From an uncultured beta proteobacterium (GTDB lineage Bacteria > Pseudomonadota > Gammaproteobacteria > Burkholderiales > Rhodocyclaceae), in the NCBI GenBank assembly GCA_903922075.1, contig CAIXSK010000005.1, forward strand, positions 1 through 34,609: a stretch of 34,609 bases of DNA, read 5' to 3'. The notes beneath the pieces were generated by a model. The model was given only the letters and a program-made list of their open reading frames with translations, made no database searches and was not told the DNA's origin. The position numbers were made by a program, and so were the translations under genes. Of this stretch, positions 15,929-23,785 are shown piece after piece (the stretch's first letter is position 1; every line of letters begins with the position of its first letter).

Positions 15929-17674
15929 CTACTTCTCCAGCACGTAGGTTCCGGGGGCCGCGGCCAGCGCCGGGAACTTGCGATTGGCCGCCGGATAGGC
16001 CGGGACCAGCTCGCCGCTCCGCTCGCCCAGCCAGCCGGTCCAGTCCTCCCACCAGGTGCCGGATTTCTTCTCGGCCCGGTCGAACCAGTGCTCCCAGTGC
16101 TCGTTGCGCTCCGGCTCGCCGATCCAGTAGGCGCGCTTGGGTGGGTTGGCCGGCGGATTGACGATGCCGAGGATATGCCCGGAGGTGGACAGCACGAAGC
16201 GCACCGGTGCCGCGACATTGACGTACTTGCGGATGCGGTAGCACTGCTTCCACGGTGCGATGTGGTCGTCCTCGGCGGTCACCACGTAGAGCGGCTGGGT
16301 GATCTGGTCGAGGTCGATGCTTTCGCCGGCGATGCTCAGCTTGTCGCGCTTGATCAGGTTGTTCTCCAGATACAGTTCGCGCAGGTAATACGAATGCATG
16401 GCGTAGGGCATGCGCGTCGTGTCCATGTTCCAGAACAGCACGTCGAACGGCGGTAGCGCCTCGCCGCGCAGATAGCTGCGCTCCCAGTAATGCCAGATCA
16501 GTGGGTTCGAACGCAGCATGCGGAAGGAACTGGCCATTTCGCTGCCGTCCAGGTAACCCTTCTTGGCCATCGACTCTTCCAGCGCGCCGATGCAGGCTTC
16601 GTCGATGAAGACGTCGATGTCACCCGGGTGCGCAAAATCGGTCAGCGTCGTGAACAGCGTCCAGTGCGCGACCGGCACCTTGTCCTTGGCAAAATGCTTG
16701 TTGGCCCAGGCCATGTAGGTGCTGACCAGCGTGCCGCCGATGCAGTAGCCGGCCAGATGGACCTGCGGCACCTTGCAGAATTCGCCGGCAACGCGCACCA
16801 CCTCATTGACGCCGTCGAGCAGGTAGTCGTCGAAGCGCACCCCGGCCATCTCCTCGCCCGGATTTTTCCAGCTGGTGATGAAGACCGAGAAGCCCTGATC
16901 GGTCAGGTACTTGACCATGCTCTTCTTGTCGGTCAGGTCGAGAATGTAAAACTTATTGATCCACGGCGTGATGATCACGATGGGCATCGCCCGTACCTTC
17001 TCGGTGGTCGGCGCGTAGTGGATCAGTTCGACCAGATGGTTGCGAAAAACGACCTTGCCCGGCGTCGTTGCCAGATTCTCGCCGACCTTGAAGGCATCCG
17101 GCTCGACCATCAGGATGTTCTTGGCCTTGACGTCGCGCAGGAAATTTTCGCAGCCCTTGCGCAGGCTTTCGCCGCCGGTTTCGACGCAACGCTGCATGGC
17201 GACCGGATTGAGCCAGAAGAAATTGGTCGGCGCCACCATGTTCAGCCAGTTGCGCAGCCAGAAGGCAGAGCGGCGGCGTTCCTTGTCGGACAGCCCGGGC
17301 GTTTCGAACAGCATGTCCTCAAGGCGGTGGGTGAAGGCGATGTACCACTCCTTGACGATGTCCCAGGTCGCCGAATCGGTCCATACCGGATCGGCAAAGC
17401 GCGGATCGTCGACATTTGGCCGGATCACGTCGGTCGACGGGATGCCCATCGCCCGGCGCAGGACGTGTGCCTGCAGCGCCAGCAGATCGCCGGACAGGGC
17501 ATTGACGGCGCGGGTCAGCTCCTGCGGGTGCATCAGCCAGGCCATCTGGGCGTTGAGCAGCGAGGTCGTCACGCCGTAGGGGTCGATGGCGCTGCTGACC
17601 GCCTTGCCGAGCGTTTCGAGCGGACTCAGGTGGCTGATGTCAACGCCGTTGTGATGGGCGGAACCGTTGGGCAT
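15929..17674 (-). CDS. phaC: Class I poly(3-hydroxyalkanoate) synthase
   Basis: A 581-residue enzyme that polymerises (R)-3-hydroxyacyl-CoA into storage granules. The lipase-like box is GYCIGG with catalytic Cys311. The Asp in VVTAEDDHIAPW and the His in STSGHILGIVNPP complete the triad. The length equals that of class I enzymes. The ATG at 17674 follows AGAGG; an upstream extension is rejected. It stands alone, with no phaA/phaB beside it. Monomer supply could come from the MaoC-domain fusion at 27917 (inference). Confidence 0.95.
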   Translation of the reverse strand: MPNGSAHHNGVDISHLSPLETLGKAVSSAIDPYGVTTSLLNAQMAWLMHPQELTRAVNALSGDLLALQAHVLRRAMGIPSTDVIRPNVDDPRFADPVWTDSATWDIVKEWYIAFTHRLEDMLFETPGLSDKERRRSAFWLRNWLNMVAPTNFFWLNPVAMQRCVETGGESLRKGCENFLRDVKAKNILMVEPDAFKVGENLATTPGKVVFRNHLVELIHYAPTTEKVRAMPIVIITPWINKFYILDLTDKKSMVKYLTDQGFSVFITSWKNPGEEMAGVRFDDYLLDGVNEVVRVAGEFCKVPQVHLAGYCIGGTLVSTYMAWANKHFAKDKVPVAHWTLFTTLTDFAHPGDIDVFIDEACIGALEESMAKKGYLDGSEMASSFRMLRSNPLIWHYWERSYLRGEALPPFDVLFWNMDTTRMPYAMHSYYLRELYLENNLIKRDKLSIAGESIDLDQITQPLYVVTAEDDHIAPWKQCYRIRKYVNVAAPVRFVLSTSGHILGIVNPPANPPKRAYWIGEPERNEHWEHWFDRAEKKSGTWWEDWTGWLGERSGELVPAYPAANRKFPALAAAPGTYVLEK

Positions 17675-17723
17675 GGGGAAAACCTCTTTCTGATTTCGAA
17701 TTTTATTTAAGCATTTGATGATC

Positions 17724-19136
17724 TTACAGCGAGACAGAGTCTCCAGGCGCAGGCCGATAGACATCTGGCCAGCCCAGTTGTTCTTCGATGGCGCGTTTGA
17801 AATTGGCCGAAGCGCCGGCCTCGCCATGGACGACGAAAGTCTGGCCGGGCGGCCGATGAAAACCGCGCAGCCAGTTGAGCAGCGCCGCCTGATCAGCATG
17901 CGCCGACAGCCCGCCGACGGTATAAATGCGCGCCCGGACCGGCACCGTCTGGCCGAAGATGCGCACCAGCCGCGCCCCGTCGACCAGGCGCCGGCCCAGC
18001 GTCCCGGCCGCCTGGAAACCGGCGATCAGCACGCTGCATTCGCTGCGCGGCAGGTTCTCGCGCAGGTGGTACTTGATCCGCCCGGCCTCGCACATGCCGC
18101 TGGCCGACAGGATCACCGCCCCGTGGCGGATTTCGTTGAGCGACTTGGAGCGTTCGACATCGGCGACGAACTCGATGTGCATGCGGTCGGTGTGCGCGCG
18201 CTGCCAGGCGATCAACTCGCGGGTTTCCGGGTCGAGCAGTTCGGGGTTGTCCAGCGTGATGCGGGTCGCGGCGTTGGCCATCGGCGAATCGACATAGACC
18301 TTTAGCGACGACACCCGCTTGCGGCGGACCAGATCGGCCAGCAGGTAGATGATCTCCTGCGTCCGCCCGACGGCGAAGGCGGGAATGATCAGATTGCCGC
18401 CGGCCACCCGCGTCCGCTCGATGGCGCCGACGATCTCCTCCTCCGTCTCCGGCAGCGAACGATGCAGACGGTCGCCGTAGGTCGATTCGATCAGCAGCAC
18501 GTCGGCTTCGGCCGGCGGCGGCTCAGGATCGCGGAGCACCGGTCGGTCGGGCATGCCGAGGTCACCGGAAAAAACCAGCCGGCGCGGCCTGCCCTCGCCG
18601 CCGACGACCACTTCCAGCGAGGCCGAACCGAGGATATGGCCGGCATCGCGAAAAGTCACGCTGACGTTTTTGGCCATTTTTTCGGGCCGACCGTAGCATA
18701 TGGGCTGCAGCAGCTTCAACGAGGCCAGCGCCTGCGCCACGGTATACAGCGGCGGCTGGATGCCCCGCTCGCCCTGGCCGCGCCGACGGCGATGACGCAA
18801 CTGCCACTCCGATTCCTTCTCCTGAATATGCGCGCTGTCCGGCAGCAGCACTTCAAGCAGGGCGATGGTCGCCGGCGTGGCATAGATCGGCCCGCGAAAA
18901 CCGAGCGTCGCCAGACGGGGCAGCAGGCCCGAGTGATCGATGTGGGCGTGGGTCAACAGCACGAAGTCGAGCTGGCGCACATCGAAGCCGACATTCAGCG
19001 CCCGCTGGTTCTTCTGGCGGGCTTCCGGACCGCCCTGAAACATGCCGCAATCGACCATAAAACGGACGTCGCCCGCTTCAACGAGGGTGCAGGAACCGGT
19101 CACTTCCCCGGCTGCTCCGAGAAACCCGAGACGCAT
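17724..19136 (-). CDS. Metallo-beta-lactamase / beta-CASP family RNase-like protein
   Basis: 470 residues. The metal site includes HAHIDHSG and GHILGSAS; a beta-CASP core follows (FSGDLGM, ESTYGDR, PAFAVGRTQE). The end is RMMBL-like (GGLSAHADQ, VVHGE). It is related to CPSF-73/YsnF-type RNases; the substrate is unknown. The ATG at 19136 is supported by GGGAGGAA. In-frame copy B of the 36-bp dispersed motif encodes CYGRPEKMAKN within a variable linker just before the FRDAGHILGSAS motif. Confidence 0.88.
   Translation of the reverse strand: MRLGFLGAAGEVTGSCTLVEAGDVRFMVDCGMFQGGPEARQKNQRALNVGFDVRQLDFVLLTHAHIDHSGLLPRLATLGFRGPIYATPATIALLEVLLPDSAHIQEKESEWQLRHRRRRGQGERGIQPPLYTVAQALASLKLLQPICYGRPEKMAKNVSVTFRDAGHILGSASLEVVVGGEGRPRRLVFSGDLGMPDRPVLRDPEPPPAEADVLLIESTYGDRLHRSLPETEEEIVGAIERTRVAGGNLIIPAFAVGRTQEIIYLLADLVRRKRVSSLKVYVDSPMANAATRITLDNPELLDPETRELIAWQRAHTDRMHIEFVADVERSKSLNEIRHGAVILSASGMCEAGRIKYHLRENLPRSECSVLIAGFQAAGTLGRRLVDGARLVRIFGQTVPVRARIYTVGGLSAHADQAALLNWLRGFHRPPGQTFVVHGEAGASANFKRAIEEQLGWPDVYRPAPGDSVSL
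18665..18700 (-). repeat. 36-bp dispersed motif, copy B (in frame inside the beta-CASP gene)
   Basis: The minus strand starts TATGCTACGGTCGGCC; A-tracts are at motif positions 19-24 and 30-34. It is read in the gene's own frame as CYGRPEKMAKN, the same phase as copy C. Confidence 0.9.
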
Positions 19137-19219
19137 GTTTTCATTCCTCCCGACTTGGCGTAGCATGAACCTCAACAAGGCGGAATGCAACGCCACACAA
19201 CCATTTCAGGAGGCTACGC

Positions 19220-19663
19220 ATGTTCAAGCACATCTTCGTCCCGACCGACGGCTCCGAACTTTCCCGTGCCACGGCGCAACGTGCCGTTACCTTCGCCAAG
19301 GAAGCCGGCGCCAGGATGACGGTCTTCTTTGCCAAGCCGGAATACCCGATTGCCTACTTCGGCGAAGGCGCGCTGATCGACCCGACGACCCCGGACAAAT
19401 TTGCCGAGCTGGCCGACCAGCAGGCCAACGAATACCTCGGCGAAGTGGCCAAAGCCTGCGCCGATGCCGGCGTCGAATGCAGCACCGTTTCGGCGACCAG
19501 CGACGTGCCCTACGAGGCGATCATCGAAGCCGCCGAAAAATCCGGCTGCGACCTGATCTTCATGGCCTCGCACGGCCGCCGCGGGATCAGCGGCCTGCTG
19601 CTGGGCAGCGAGACCAACAAGGTGCTGACCCACTCCAAGGTGCCGGTGCTGGTCTATCGCTGA
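19220..19663 (+). CDS. Universal stress protein (UspA family)
   Basis: A 147-residue single-domain protein. The N-terminus is FKHIFVPTDGSELS. The ATP-site signature GRRGISGLLLGSETNKVL and the terminal KVPVLVYR are intact. The ribosome site is AGGAGG. It is transcribed divergently from the beta-CASP gene and converges with the exported protein at 19670 (6 bp between stops). Probably an ATP-binding stress or hypoxia factor. Confidence 0.92.
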   Translation: MFKHIFVPTDGSELSRATAQRAVTFAKEAGARMTVFFAKPEYPIAYFGEGALIDPTTPDKFAELADQQANEYLGEVAKACADAGVECSTVSATSDVPYEAIIEAAEKSGCDLIFMASHGRRGISGLLLGSETNKVLTHSKVPVLVYR

Positions 19664-19669
19664 GTCGCC

Positions 19670-20380
19670 TCAACGGCCGGTGCAGCGCGACTGTCCCGGG
19701 CCGATGCGACACAGCACCTCACCGCTGGCGGTGTCGACAAAATCGATTTCATCAAGCTTGCCGACCAGGTAGCGCTTCTTCAGCGTGAAATCGGTCGGCC
19801 GGGCATGGATCGCCTTCCAGAAGGTCGTGCTCTCGCTGATCACCGGTTCGACCAGATGCGCCCTGGCGCGAATCCCCACCCGTCCGGCCAGCGCCGCCGG
19901 CAGATTGGCCGAGAAGCCGGCATCGTCGTCGACGACGCGCGGATAGAAATCGTAGAGATTGTCGAAGGCCAGGAAATAGTCGTAGCGCCAGCTGACCTTC
20001 ATCTGTTGCGTCGTGCCGATCTTGTCCTCGCCGGCGTATTCGCCGCGCTCGACAACGACCGATTGCAGCGGCAGGTACTTGAAGCGGTAATAATCCTCGA
20101 CCGCCGGATCGGCCAGCGGCTGCCAGCTCCAGCCCTCGGCGATCTGGTTGAAGGCCATCGTGAAATGGACGTCGAGCCGCCCCTCCGCCTCGGCGACCGC
20201 CAGGCTGCCGGCGCTCAGATCGACATCGACCTCGACCACCTGCCCGGCCCGGGCGCCGATTTCCGGCGCCGGCAACTGGGCGATGGCGACATACTGCCGC
20301 TCGGCGGTTTCCCCGGCCTGGGCGGCACCAAAAAAAGCGGCGACCAAAGTCGCCGCGAATGTGTATCTGAGGAAAACCAT
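19670..20380 (-). CDS. Exported protein of unknown function
   Basis: 236 residues. A signal peptide (LRYTFAATLVAAFFGAAQAGE) is predicted; the mature part looks beta-rich with many aromatic residues. Two Cys near the C-terminus (CRIGPGQSRC) could form a disulfide. I do not recognise the family. The ATG lies at the 3' foot of an inverted repeat (20382-20414), and no good ribosome site is adjacent, so expression may be controlled by RNA folding. Confidence 0.7.
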   Translation of the reverse strand: MVFLRYTFAATLVAAFFGAAQAGETAERQYVAIAQLPAPEIGARAGQVVEVDVDLSAGSLAVAEAEGRLDVHFTMAFNQIAEGWSWQPLADPAVEDYYRFKYLPLQSVVVERGEYAGEDKIGTTQQMKVSWRYDYFLAFDNLYDFYPRVVDDDAGFSANLPAALAGRVGIRARAHLVEPVISESTTFWKAIHARPTDFTLKKRYLVGKLDEIDFVDTASGEVLCRIGPGQSRCTGR

Positions 20381-20381
20381 C

Positions 20382-20414
20382 TGACTTGCTACGCTCCATG
20401 CAGCATCAAGTCAG
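20382..20414. promoter_or_regulatory. Inverted repeat next to the start codon of the exported-protein gene
   Basis: Arms CTGACTTG (20382-20389) and CAAGTCAG (20407-20414). On the minus strand the hairpin ends one base before the ATG at 20380 and holds the only GGAG in its loop, so it could act as an operator or a translational switch. Confidence 0.35.
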
Positions 20415-20456
20415 GTGAATTTTCCGCGCCGGTAGCCCTGCTGCCCATGATGTATA

Positions 20457-21020
20457 TCAACTATTTATGACCTCTTTCGACGCCCGGCCGGCGAGCCGCT
20501 CCCAGGTGGGCAAGCGGGGCTGACGACAGAGTTCGACGAGCAGGCCGACGGCCGCCTCAAGGCGCTCAGAGGCCTCGCCGGACAGCGCCTCACCCAGTTC
20601 GAAACGCTCGCCGCGCACGCAGAGCACGAAGGCCGGCGGCGGTTCGCTGCCTTCGGTCTGCCGGTAGACCTGCAGCACGGCCTGCGGAGACAGCGCGTGG
20701 CTGGTATGGGCAACGGCGGTCGACGGGAATATCCGCTCGAACACGTAGGGTGCCGGAGTATCGACGCCGGCGTCGATGAACAACGCCAGTTGCCGGCCAT
20801 GCAGATCGAGGGCGTGTTCGATCTGTAGCTGGAAATCCTCGATCAGCTCGACGCCGCCGGCCAGAATTTCATTTTTGAGCATTTTTTCGAGCCGACCGTA
20901 GCATTCCGGCCCGATGGCGTCGTCGCCGCGGCTGGGGTTGCCGACGGCGAAGATGACGACCGGCTTGGCCTGTCCTGAGCCCTGTCGAAGGGCCTGTCCT
21001 GAGCCTTGTCGAAGGATCAT
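20457..21020 (-). CDS. hoxW: Hydrogenase maturation protease (HoxW/HyaD family)
   Basis: A 187-residue endopeptidase that trims the C-terminal extension of the hydrogenase large subunit after nickel insertion. Family motifs are GNPSRGDDAIGP, ELIEDFQLQIEHALDL and LFIDAGVD. The ATG overlaps the hoxH stop (ATGA). Two oddities are visible. The first 17 residues consist of a doubled RQGSGQA encoded by a tandem 24-bp repeat. Residues shortly after GPE come from copy C of the 36-bp motif (CYGRLEKMLKN). Both insertions keep the frame and leave the catalytic motifs intact. Confidence 0.9.
   Translation of the reverse strand: MILRQGSGQALRQGSGQAKPVVIFAVGNPSRGDDAIGPECYGRLEKMLKNEILAGGVELIEDFQLQIEHALDLHGRQLALFIDAGVDTPAPYVFERIFPSTAVAHTSHALSPQAVLQVYRQTEGSEPPPAFVLCVRGERFELGEALSGEASERLEAAVGLLVELCRQPRLPTWERLAGRASKEVINS
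20870..20905 (-). repeat. 36-bp dispersed motif, copy C (in frame inside the maturation protease gene)
   Basis: The minus strand starts AATGCTACGGTCGG; A-tracts are at motif positions 19-24 and 30-34. It is translated as CYGRLEKMLKN in the same phase as copy B in an unrelated gene. Confidence 0.9.
20967..21014 (-). repeat. Tandem 24-bp repeat at the 5' end of the protease gene
   Basis: Two adjacent units (20967-20990 and 20991-21014), 23 of 24 bases identical. Each contains CCTGTCCTGAGC and TGTCGAAG, and each adds eight in-frame codons (LRQGSGQA) directly behind the start codon. The unit resembles a short dispersed repeat seen in many bacterial genomes (recalled, not searched). Confidence 0.85.
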
Positions 21021-22480
21021 GCGCGGCTCAGCGAATGAACGATCTGCCCTTCCGGATCGACCAGCTCGACTTGCAGCGGCATCTTGCCCAGCGCGTGGGT
21101 GGCGCAGGACAGGCAGGGGTCGAAGGCGCGGATCGCCACCTCGATGTGGTTGAGCAGGCCTTCGGTCACTTCGCGGCCGTGCAGGTAGCGGCGGGCGACG
21201 TGGCGGATCGCTTCGTTCATCGCCTGGTTGTTGTTGGTCGTCGAGACGATCAGATTGGCCATCGTGATCAGGTCGTTTTCATCGACACGATAGTGGTGGA
21301 ACAGCGTGCCGCGCGGCGCCTCGATGACGCCGACGCCGTCCATCTGGCGCTCGCCTTCGACCATCAGTTCGCCGCCGAGCAGGTCGTCGTCGTGCAGCAG
21401 TTCCTTGATCGTTTCGGCGGCATGCAGCATCTCGATCATCCGCGTCCAGTGGTAGGCCAGCGGGGCGTGCAGCGGCGAGCCGCCGGCATAGTCGACGAAT
21501 TCCTTGCGCTCATGCTCGGCGAAGGGGGTCGAGATCTGGTTGCAGTTCTGCACCCGGGCCAGCGGGCCGACCTTGTACCAGCCGTGCTCCTTGCCGATGG
21601 ACTTGAAGAACGGGAACTTCATGTAGCTCCACGGCCGCACTTCCTCCTCGATGTACTTGTCGTACTGCTGGTAATCGACGCCGTCGAAGATGATCTTGCC
21701 GTTGTCGTCGCGGGCGCGCAGCGTGCCGTGGTAGAAGTCGAGGTCGCCGTTATTGCCGACCAGCGACATGAAGTTGGAGCGAAAGATGCCGAAGCTGTTG
21801 TACAGCCCGGGGTCCTGCGTATGTACCTTCTGGATCAGATGCACCGCGTCGCGCGACCACTGGACGATGTGATAGACGTCCTTCAACAATTCGTCGCGCT
21901 CGGCAATGGTCAGCGCCTTGTTGACGCCGCCCGGCACCGAGCCGGTGCCATGCACCCGCTTGCCGGCAGTGACGCGGATCACTTCCTGCCCGAAGCGGCG
22001 CAGCAGCACGCCGCGCTTGGCGGTTTCCGGATGCGCGGCGGCAACGCCGACGATGTTGCGCTTGGTGACGTCGCTGTCGAAGCCGAACAGCAGGTCCGGC
22101 GAGCAGAGGTGGAAGAAGTGCAGCGCGTGCGATTGGAGCATCTGGCCGTAGTGCATCAGCCGGCGCATCTTCTCGGCCGTCGCCGTCAGCTTCTTGGCGC
22201 CGACGATGACGTCGAGCGCCTTGGACGCCGCCAGATGGTGCGACACCGGGCAGATGCCGCACAGGCGCTGGACCATGACCGGCACTTCCCAGTACGGCCG
22301 GCCCTGGATGAATTTTTCGAAGCCGCGGAATTCGACGATATGCAGGCGAACCTGATGCACTTTGTTCTGCTCGTCAAGCAGGAGGGTCACCTTGCCGTGG
22401 CCTTCGACGCGGGAAACCGGGTCAATCGCCACGCGGCGCAGGGTTTCGGGGTGTTGGGCGGTTTCCAGTTGGTAGGTCAT
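21017..22480 (-). CDS. hoxH: NAD-reducing [NiFe] hydrogenase large subunit HoxH
   Basis: 487-residue catalytic subunit of a group 3d bidirectional hydrogenase. The Ni-Fe ligands are in [11 protein letters not shown] (Cys74, Cys77) and DPCLSCATH (Cys456, Cys459). After His462 a 25-residue tail follows, the part removed by the maturation protease encoded next. It forms the hydrogenase module with HoxY. It is separated from hoxY by 53 bp of TAGTCG-rich sequence and overlaps hoxW by 4 bp. No ATG competes with the start at 22480. Confidence 0.97.
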   Translation of the reverse strand: MTYQLETAQHPETLRRVAIDPVSRVEGHGKVTLLLDEQNKVHQVRLHIVEFRGFEKFIQGRPYWEVPVMVQRLCGICPVSHHLAASKALDVIVGAKKLTATAEKMRRLMHYGQMLQSHALHFFHLCSPDLLFGFDSDVTKRNIVGVAAAHPETAKRGVLLRRFGQEVIRVTAGKRVHGTGSVPGGVNKALTIAERDELLKDVYHIVQWSRDAVHLIQKVHTQDPGLYNSFGIFRSNFMSLVGNNGDLDFYHGTLRARDDNGKIIFDGVDYQQYDKYIEEEVRPWSYMKFPFFKSIGKEHGWYKVGPLARVQNCNQISTPFAEHERKEFVDYAGGSPLHAPLAYHWTRMIEMLHAAETIKELLHDDDLLGGELMVEGERQMDGVGVIEAPRGTLFHHYRVDENDLITMANLIVSTTNNNQAMNEAIRHVARRYLHGREVTEGLLNHIEVAIRAFDPCLSCATHALGKMPLQVELVDPEGQIVHSLSRA

Positions 22481-22533
22481 GATCTAGTCGCTAGTCTTTA
22501 GTGGTTAGTCGATAGCAAAAACATTGCTCTCGA
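22481..22533. repeat. TAGTCG-rich spacer between hoxY and hoxH
   Basis: Contains CTAGTCG, CTAGTC, TTAGTCG and CGACTAG blocks in direct and inverted order, and breaks the otherwise gapless hox operon. It might be a short mobile repeat or an mRNA hairpin. Confidence 0.4.
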
Positions 22534-23085
22534 CTAGTCATAGTGCATCAGGCCGTGGCCAAGTTCCGGTTCTTTGCCGGCCAGCAAATCAGTCAGCACC
22601 TTCCAGATCGCATCCGCCGAGGGCGGGCAACCGGGCATGAAGTAATCCACCTTGACCACTTCGTGGATCGGGTGCACCTGGTTGAGCGGCAGCGGCAGTT
22701 CCGGATCGTTGGGAATCATGCCGTTGGCCAGCCCCGGGCTGGTGTGATAGACCTCTTCGAGGATGGTCGTCAGCGGCAGGTGGTTGCGTTGCGCTGGCAA
22801 GCCGCCGTTGATGGCGCAGGCGCCGACGGCGATCAGTATCTTGCAGTTCTTGCGGAACTCGCGCAGGACATGGACGTTCTCGGCATTGCACAGGCCGCCC
22901 TCGATCAGGCCGATGTCGCAATCCGGGCTGCAATGCTTGATGTCGGTCAGCGGCGAGCGGTCGAACTCGATGTGTTCGAGCAGCGTGAACAAGCGCTCGT
23001 CGATGTCGAGGAAGGACATGTGGCAGCCGAAGCAGCCGGCCAGCGAGGTCGTCGCCACCTTCAGTTTCTTGATCGGAGCAGTCAT
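22534..23085 (-). CDS. hoxY: Hydrogenase small subunit HoxY
   Basis: 183 residues; carries the iron-sulfur cluster next to the Ni-Fe site and relays electrons to the diaphorase module. Cluster Cys are in AGCFGCHMSFLD, GLCNAENV, VGACAINGG and MPGCPPSAD. It starts one base after the hoxU stop (TGAGATG). No Tat signal is present, consistent with a cytoplasmic enzyme. Confidence 0.95.
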   Translation of the reverse strand: MTAPIKKLKVATTSLAGCFGCHMSFLDIDERLFTLLEHIEFDRSPLTDIKHCSPDCDIGLIEGGLCNAENVHVLREFRKNCKILIAVGACAINGGLPAQRNHLPLTTILEEVYHTSPGLANGMIPNDPELPLPLNQVHPIHEVVKVDYFMPGCPPSADAIWKVLTDLLAGKEPELGHGLMHYD

Positions 23086-23086
23086 C

Positions 23087-23785
23087 TCAGTGGCCCTCCA
23101 CGGTTTCGGAAATCGGCGCCTGATCGTATTTCCGCTCGCCGATCGGCACCGCGAAGCCCTGGCGTTTCTTCAGGATCACGCCGACCGGGCAGACCTGCGC
23201 CGCCTTGTCGTCCAGCGTGAAGTCGGTATCGCCAAGCTGGCCGGATTTGGCGTTGACGATCAGGTGCGTCTTGATGCCGCGCCCGGACAGCGCGAAGACG
23301 TTCTTGCCATCGACGTCGCGGCTGGCCCGTACGCACAGCGAACAGAGGATGCAGCGGTTGAAGTCGAGCAGCACTTCCGGGTGCGAGGCGTCGACCGCCC
23401 GGTTCGGGAAGAAGTGGTCGTAGTGCGGCGACATCATGCCGAGGTGGTAGGCGGTGGCCTGCAGTTGGCAGTTGCCGCTCTTTTCGCACGACGGGCAGAA
23501 ATGGTTGCCCTCGACGAACAGCATCTGGGTCAGTGCCCGGCGTTCGGCGTTGATTTCCTCGGTCTCGCTCTCGACGACCATGCCGGCCGCGGCGCGCATG
23601 GTGCACGACGCCGTATGCCGGCCATTGACCTTGACCGTGCACAGCTTGCACGAGCCGTGCGGCTTAAATTCCGGGTGGTAGCACAGGTGCGGGATATAGA
23701 CCCCGGCCGCGCCGGCCGCCTGGATGATGGTTTGCCCTTCCGTGAAGGGAATGGTCTTGCCGTCGAGGCTAAAGGTCTGGCTCAT
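23087..23785 (-). CDS. hoxU: Hydrogenase diaphorase subunit HoxU (NuoG-like)
   Basis: 232-residue electron-transfer subunit. The N-terminal [2Fe-2S] domain has LCYHPEF, SCKLCTVKV and ASC. A His-Cys3 site (NHFCPSCEKSGNCQ) follows, then a [4Fe-4S] motif (RCILCSLCVRASRD with AAQVCPVG). The start overlaps the hoxF stop by ATGA. It bridges HoxF and HoxY. Confidence 0.95.
   Translation of the reverse strand: MSQTFSLDGKTIPFTEGQTIIQAAGAAGVYIPHLCYHPEFKPHGSCKLCTVKVNGRHTASCTMRAAAGMVVESETEEINAERRALTQMLFVEGNHFCPSCEKSGNCQLQATAYHLGMMSPHYDHFFPNRAVDASHPEVLLDFNRCILCSLCVRASRDVDGKNVFALSGRGIKTHLIVNAKSGQLGDTDFTLDDKAAQVCPVGVILKKRQGFAVPIGERKYDQAPISETVEGH

Noticed and set aside
19148-19170. Possible seventh copy of the 36-bp motif (contains GCGTAGCAT)
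   Set aside because: Only about nine core bases match, the GGTCGG part is broken and the A-tracts are absent.
20967-21014. CRISPR-like repeat
   Set aside because: Only two directly adjacent units with no spacers, and they are translated inside a protein gene.
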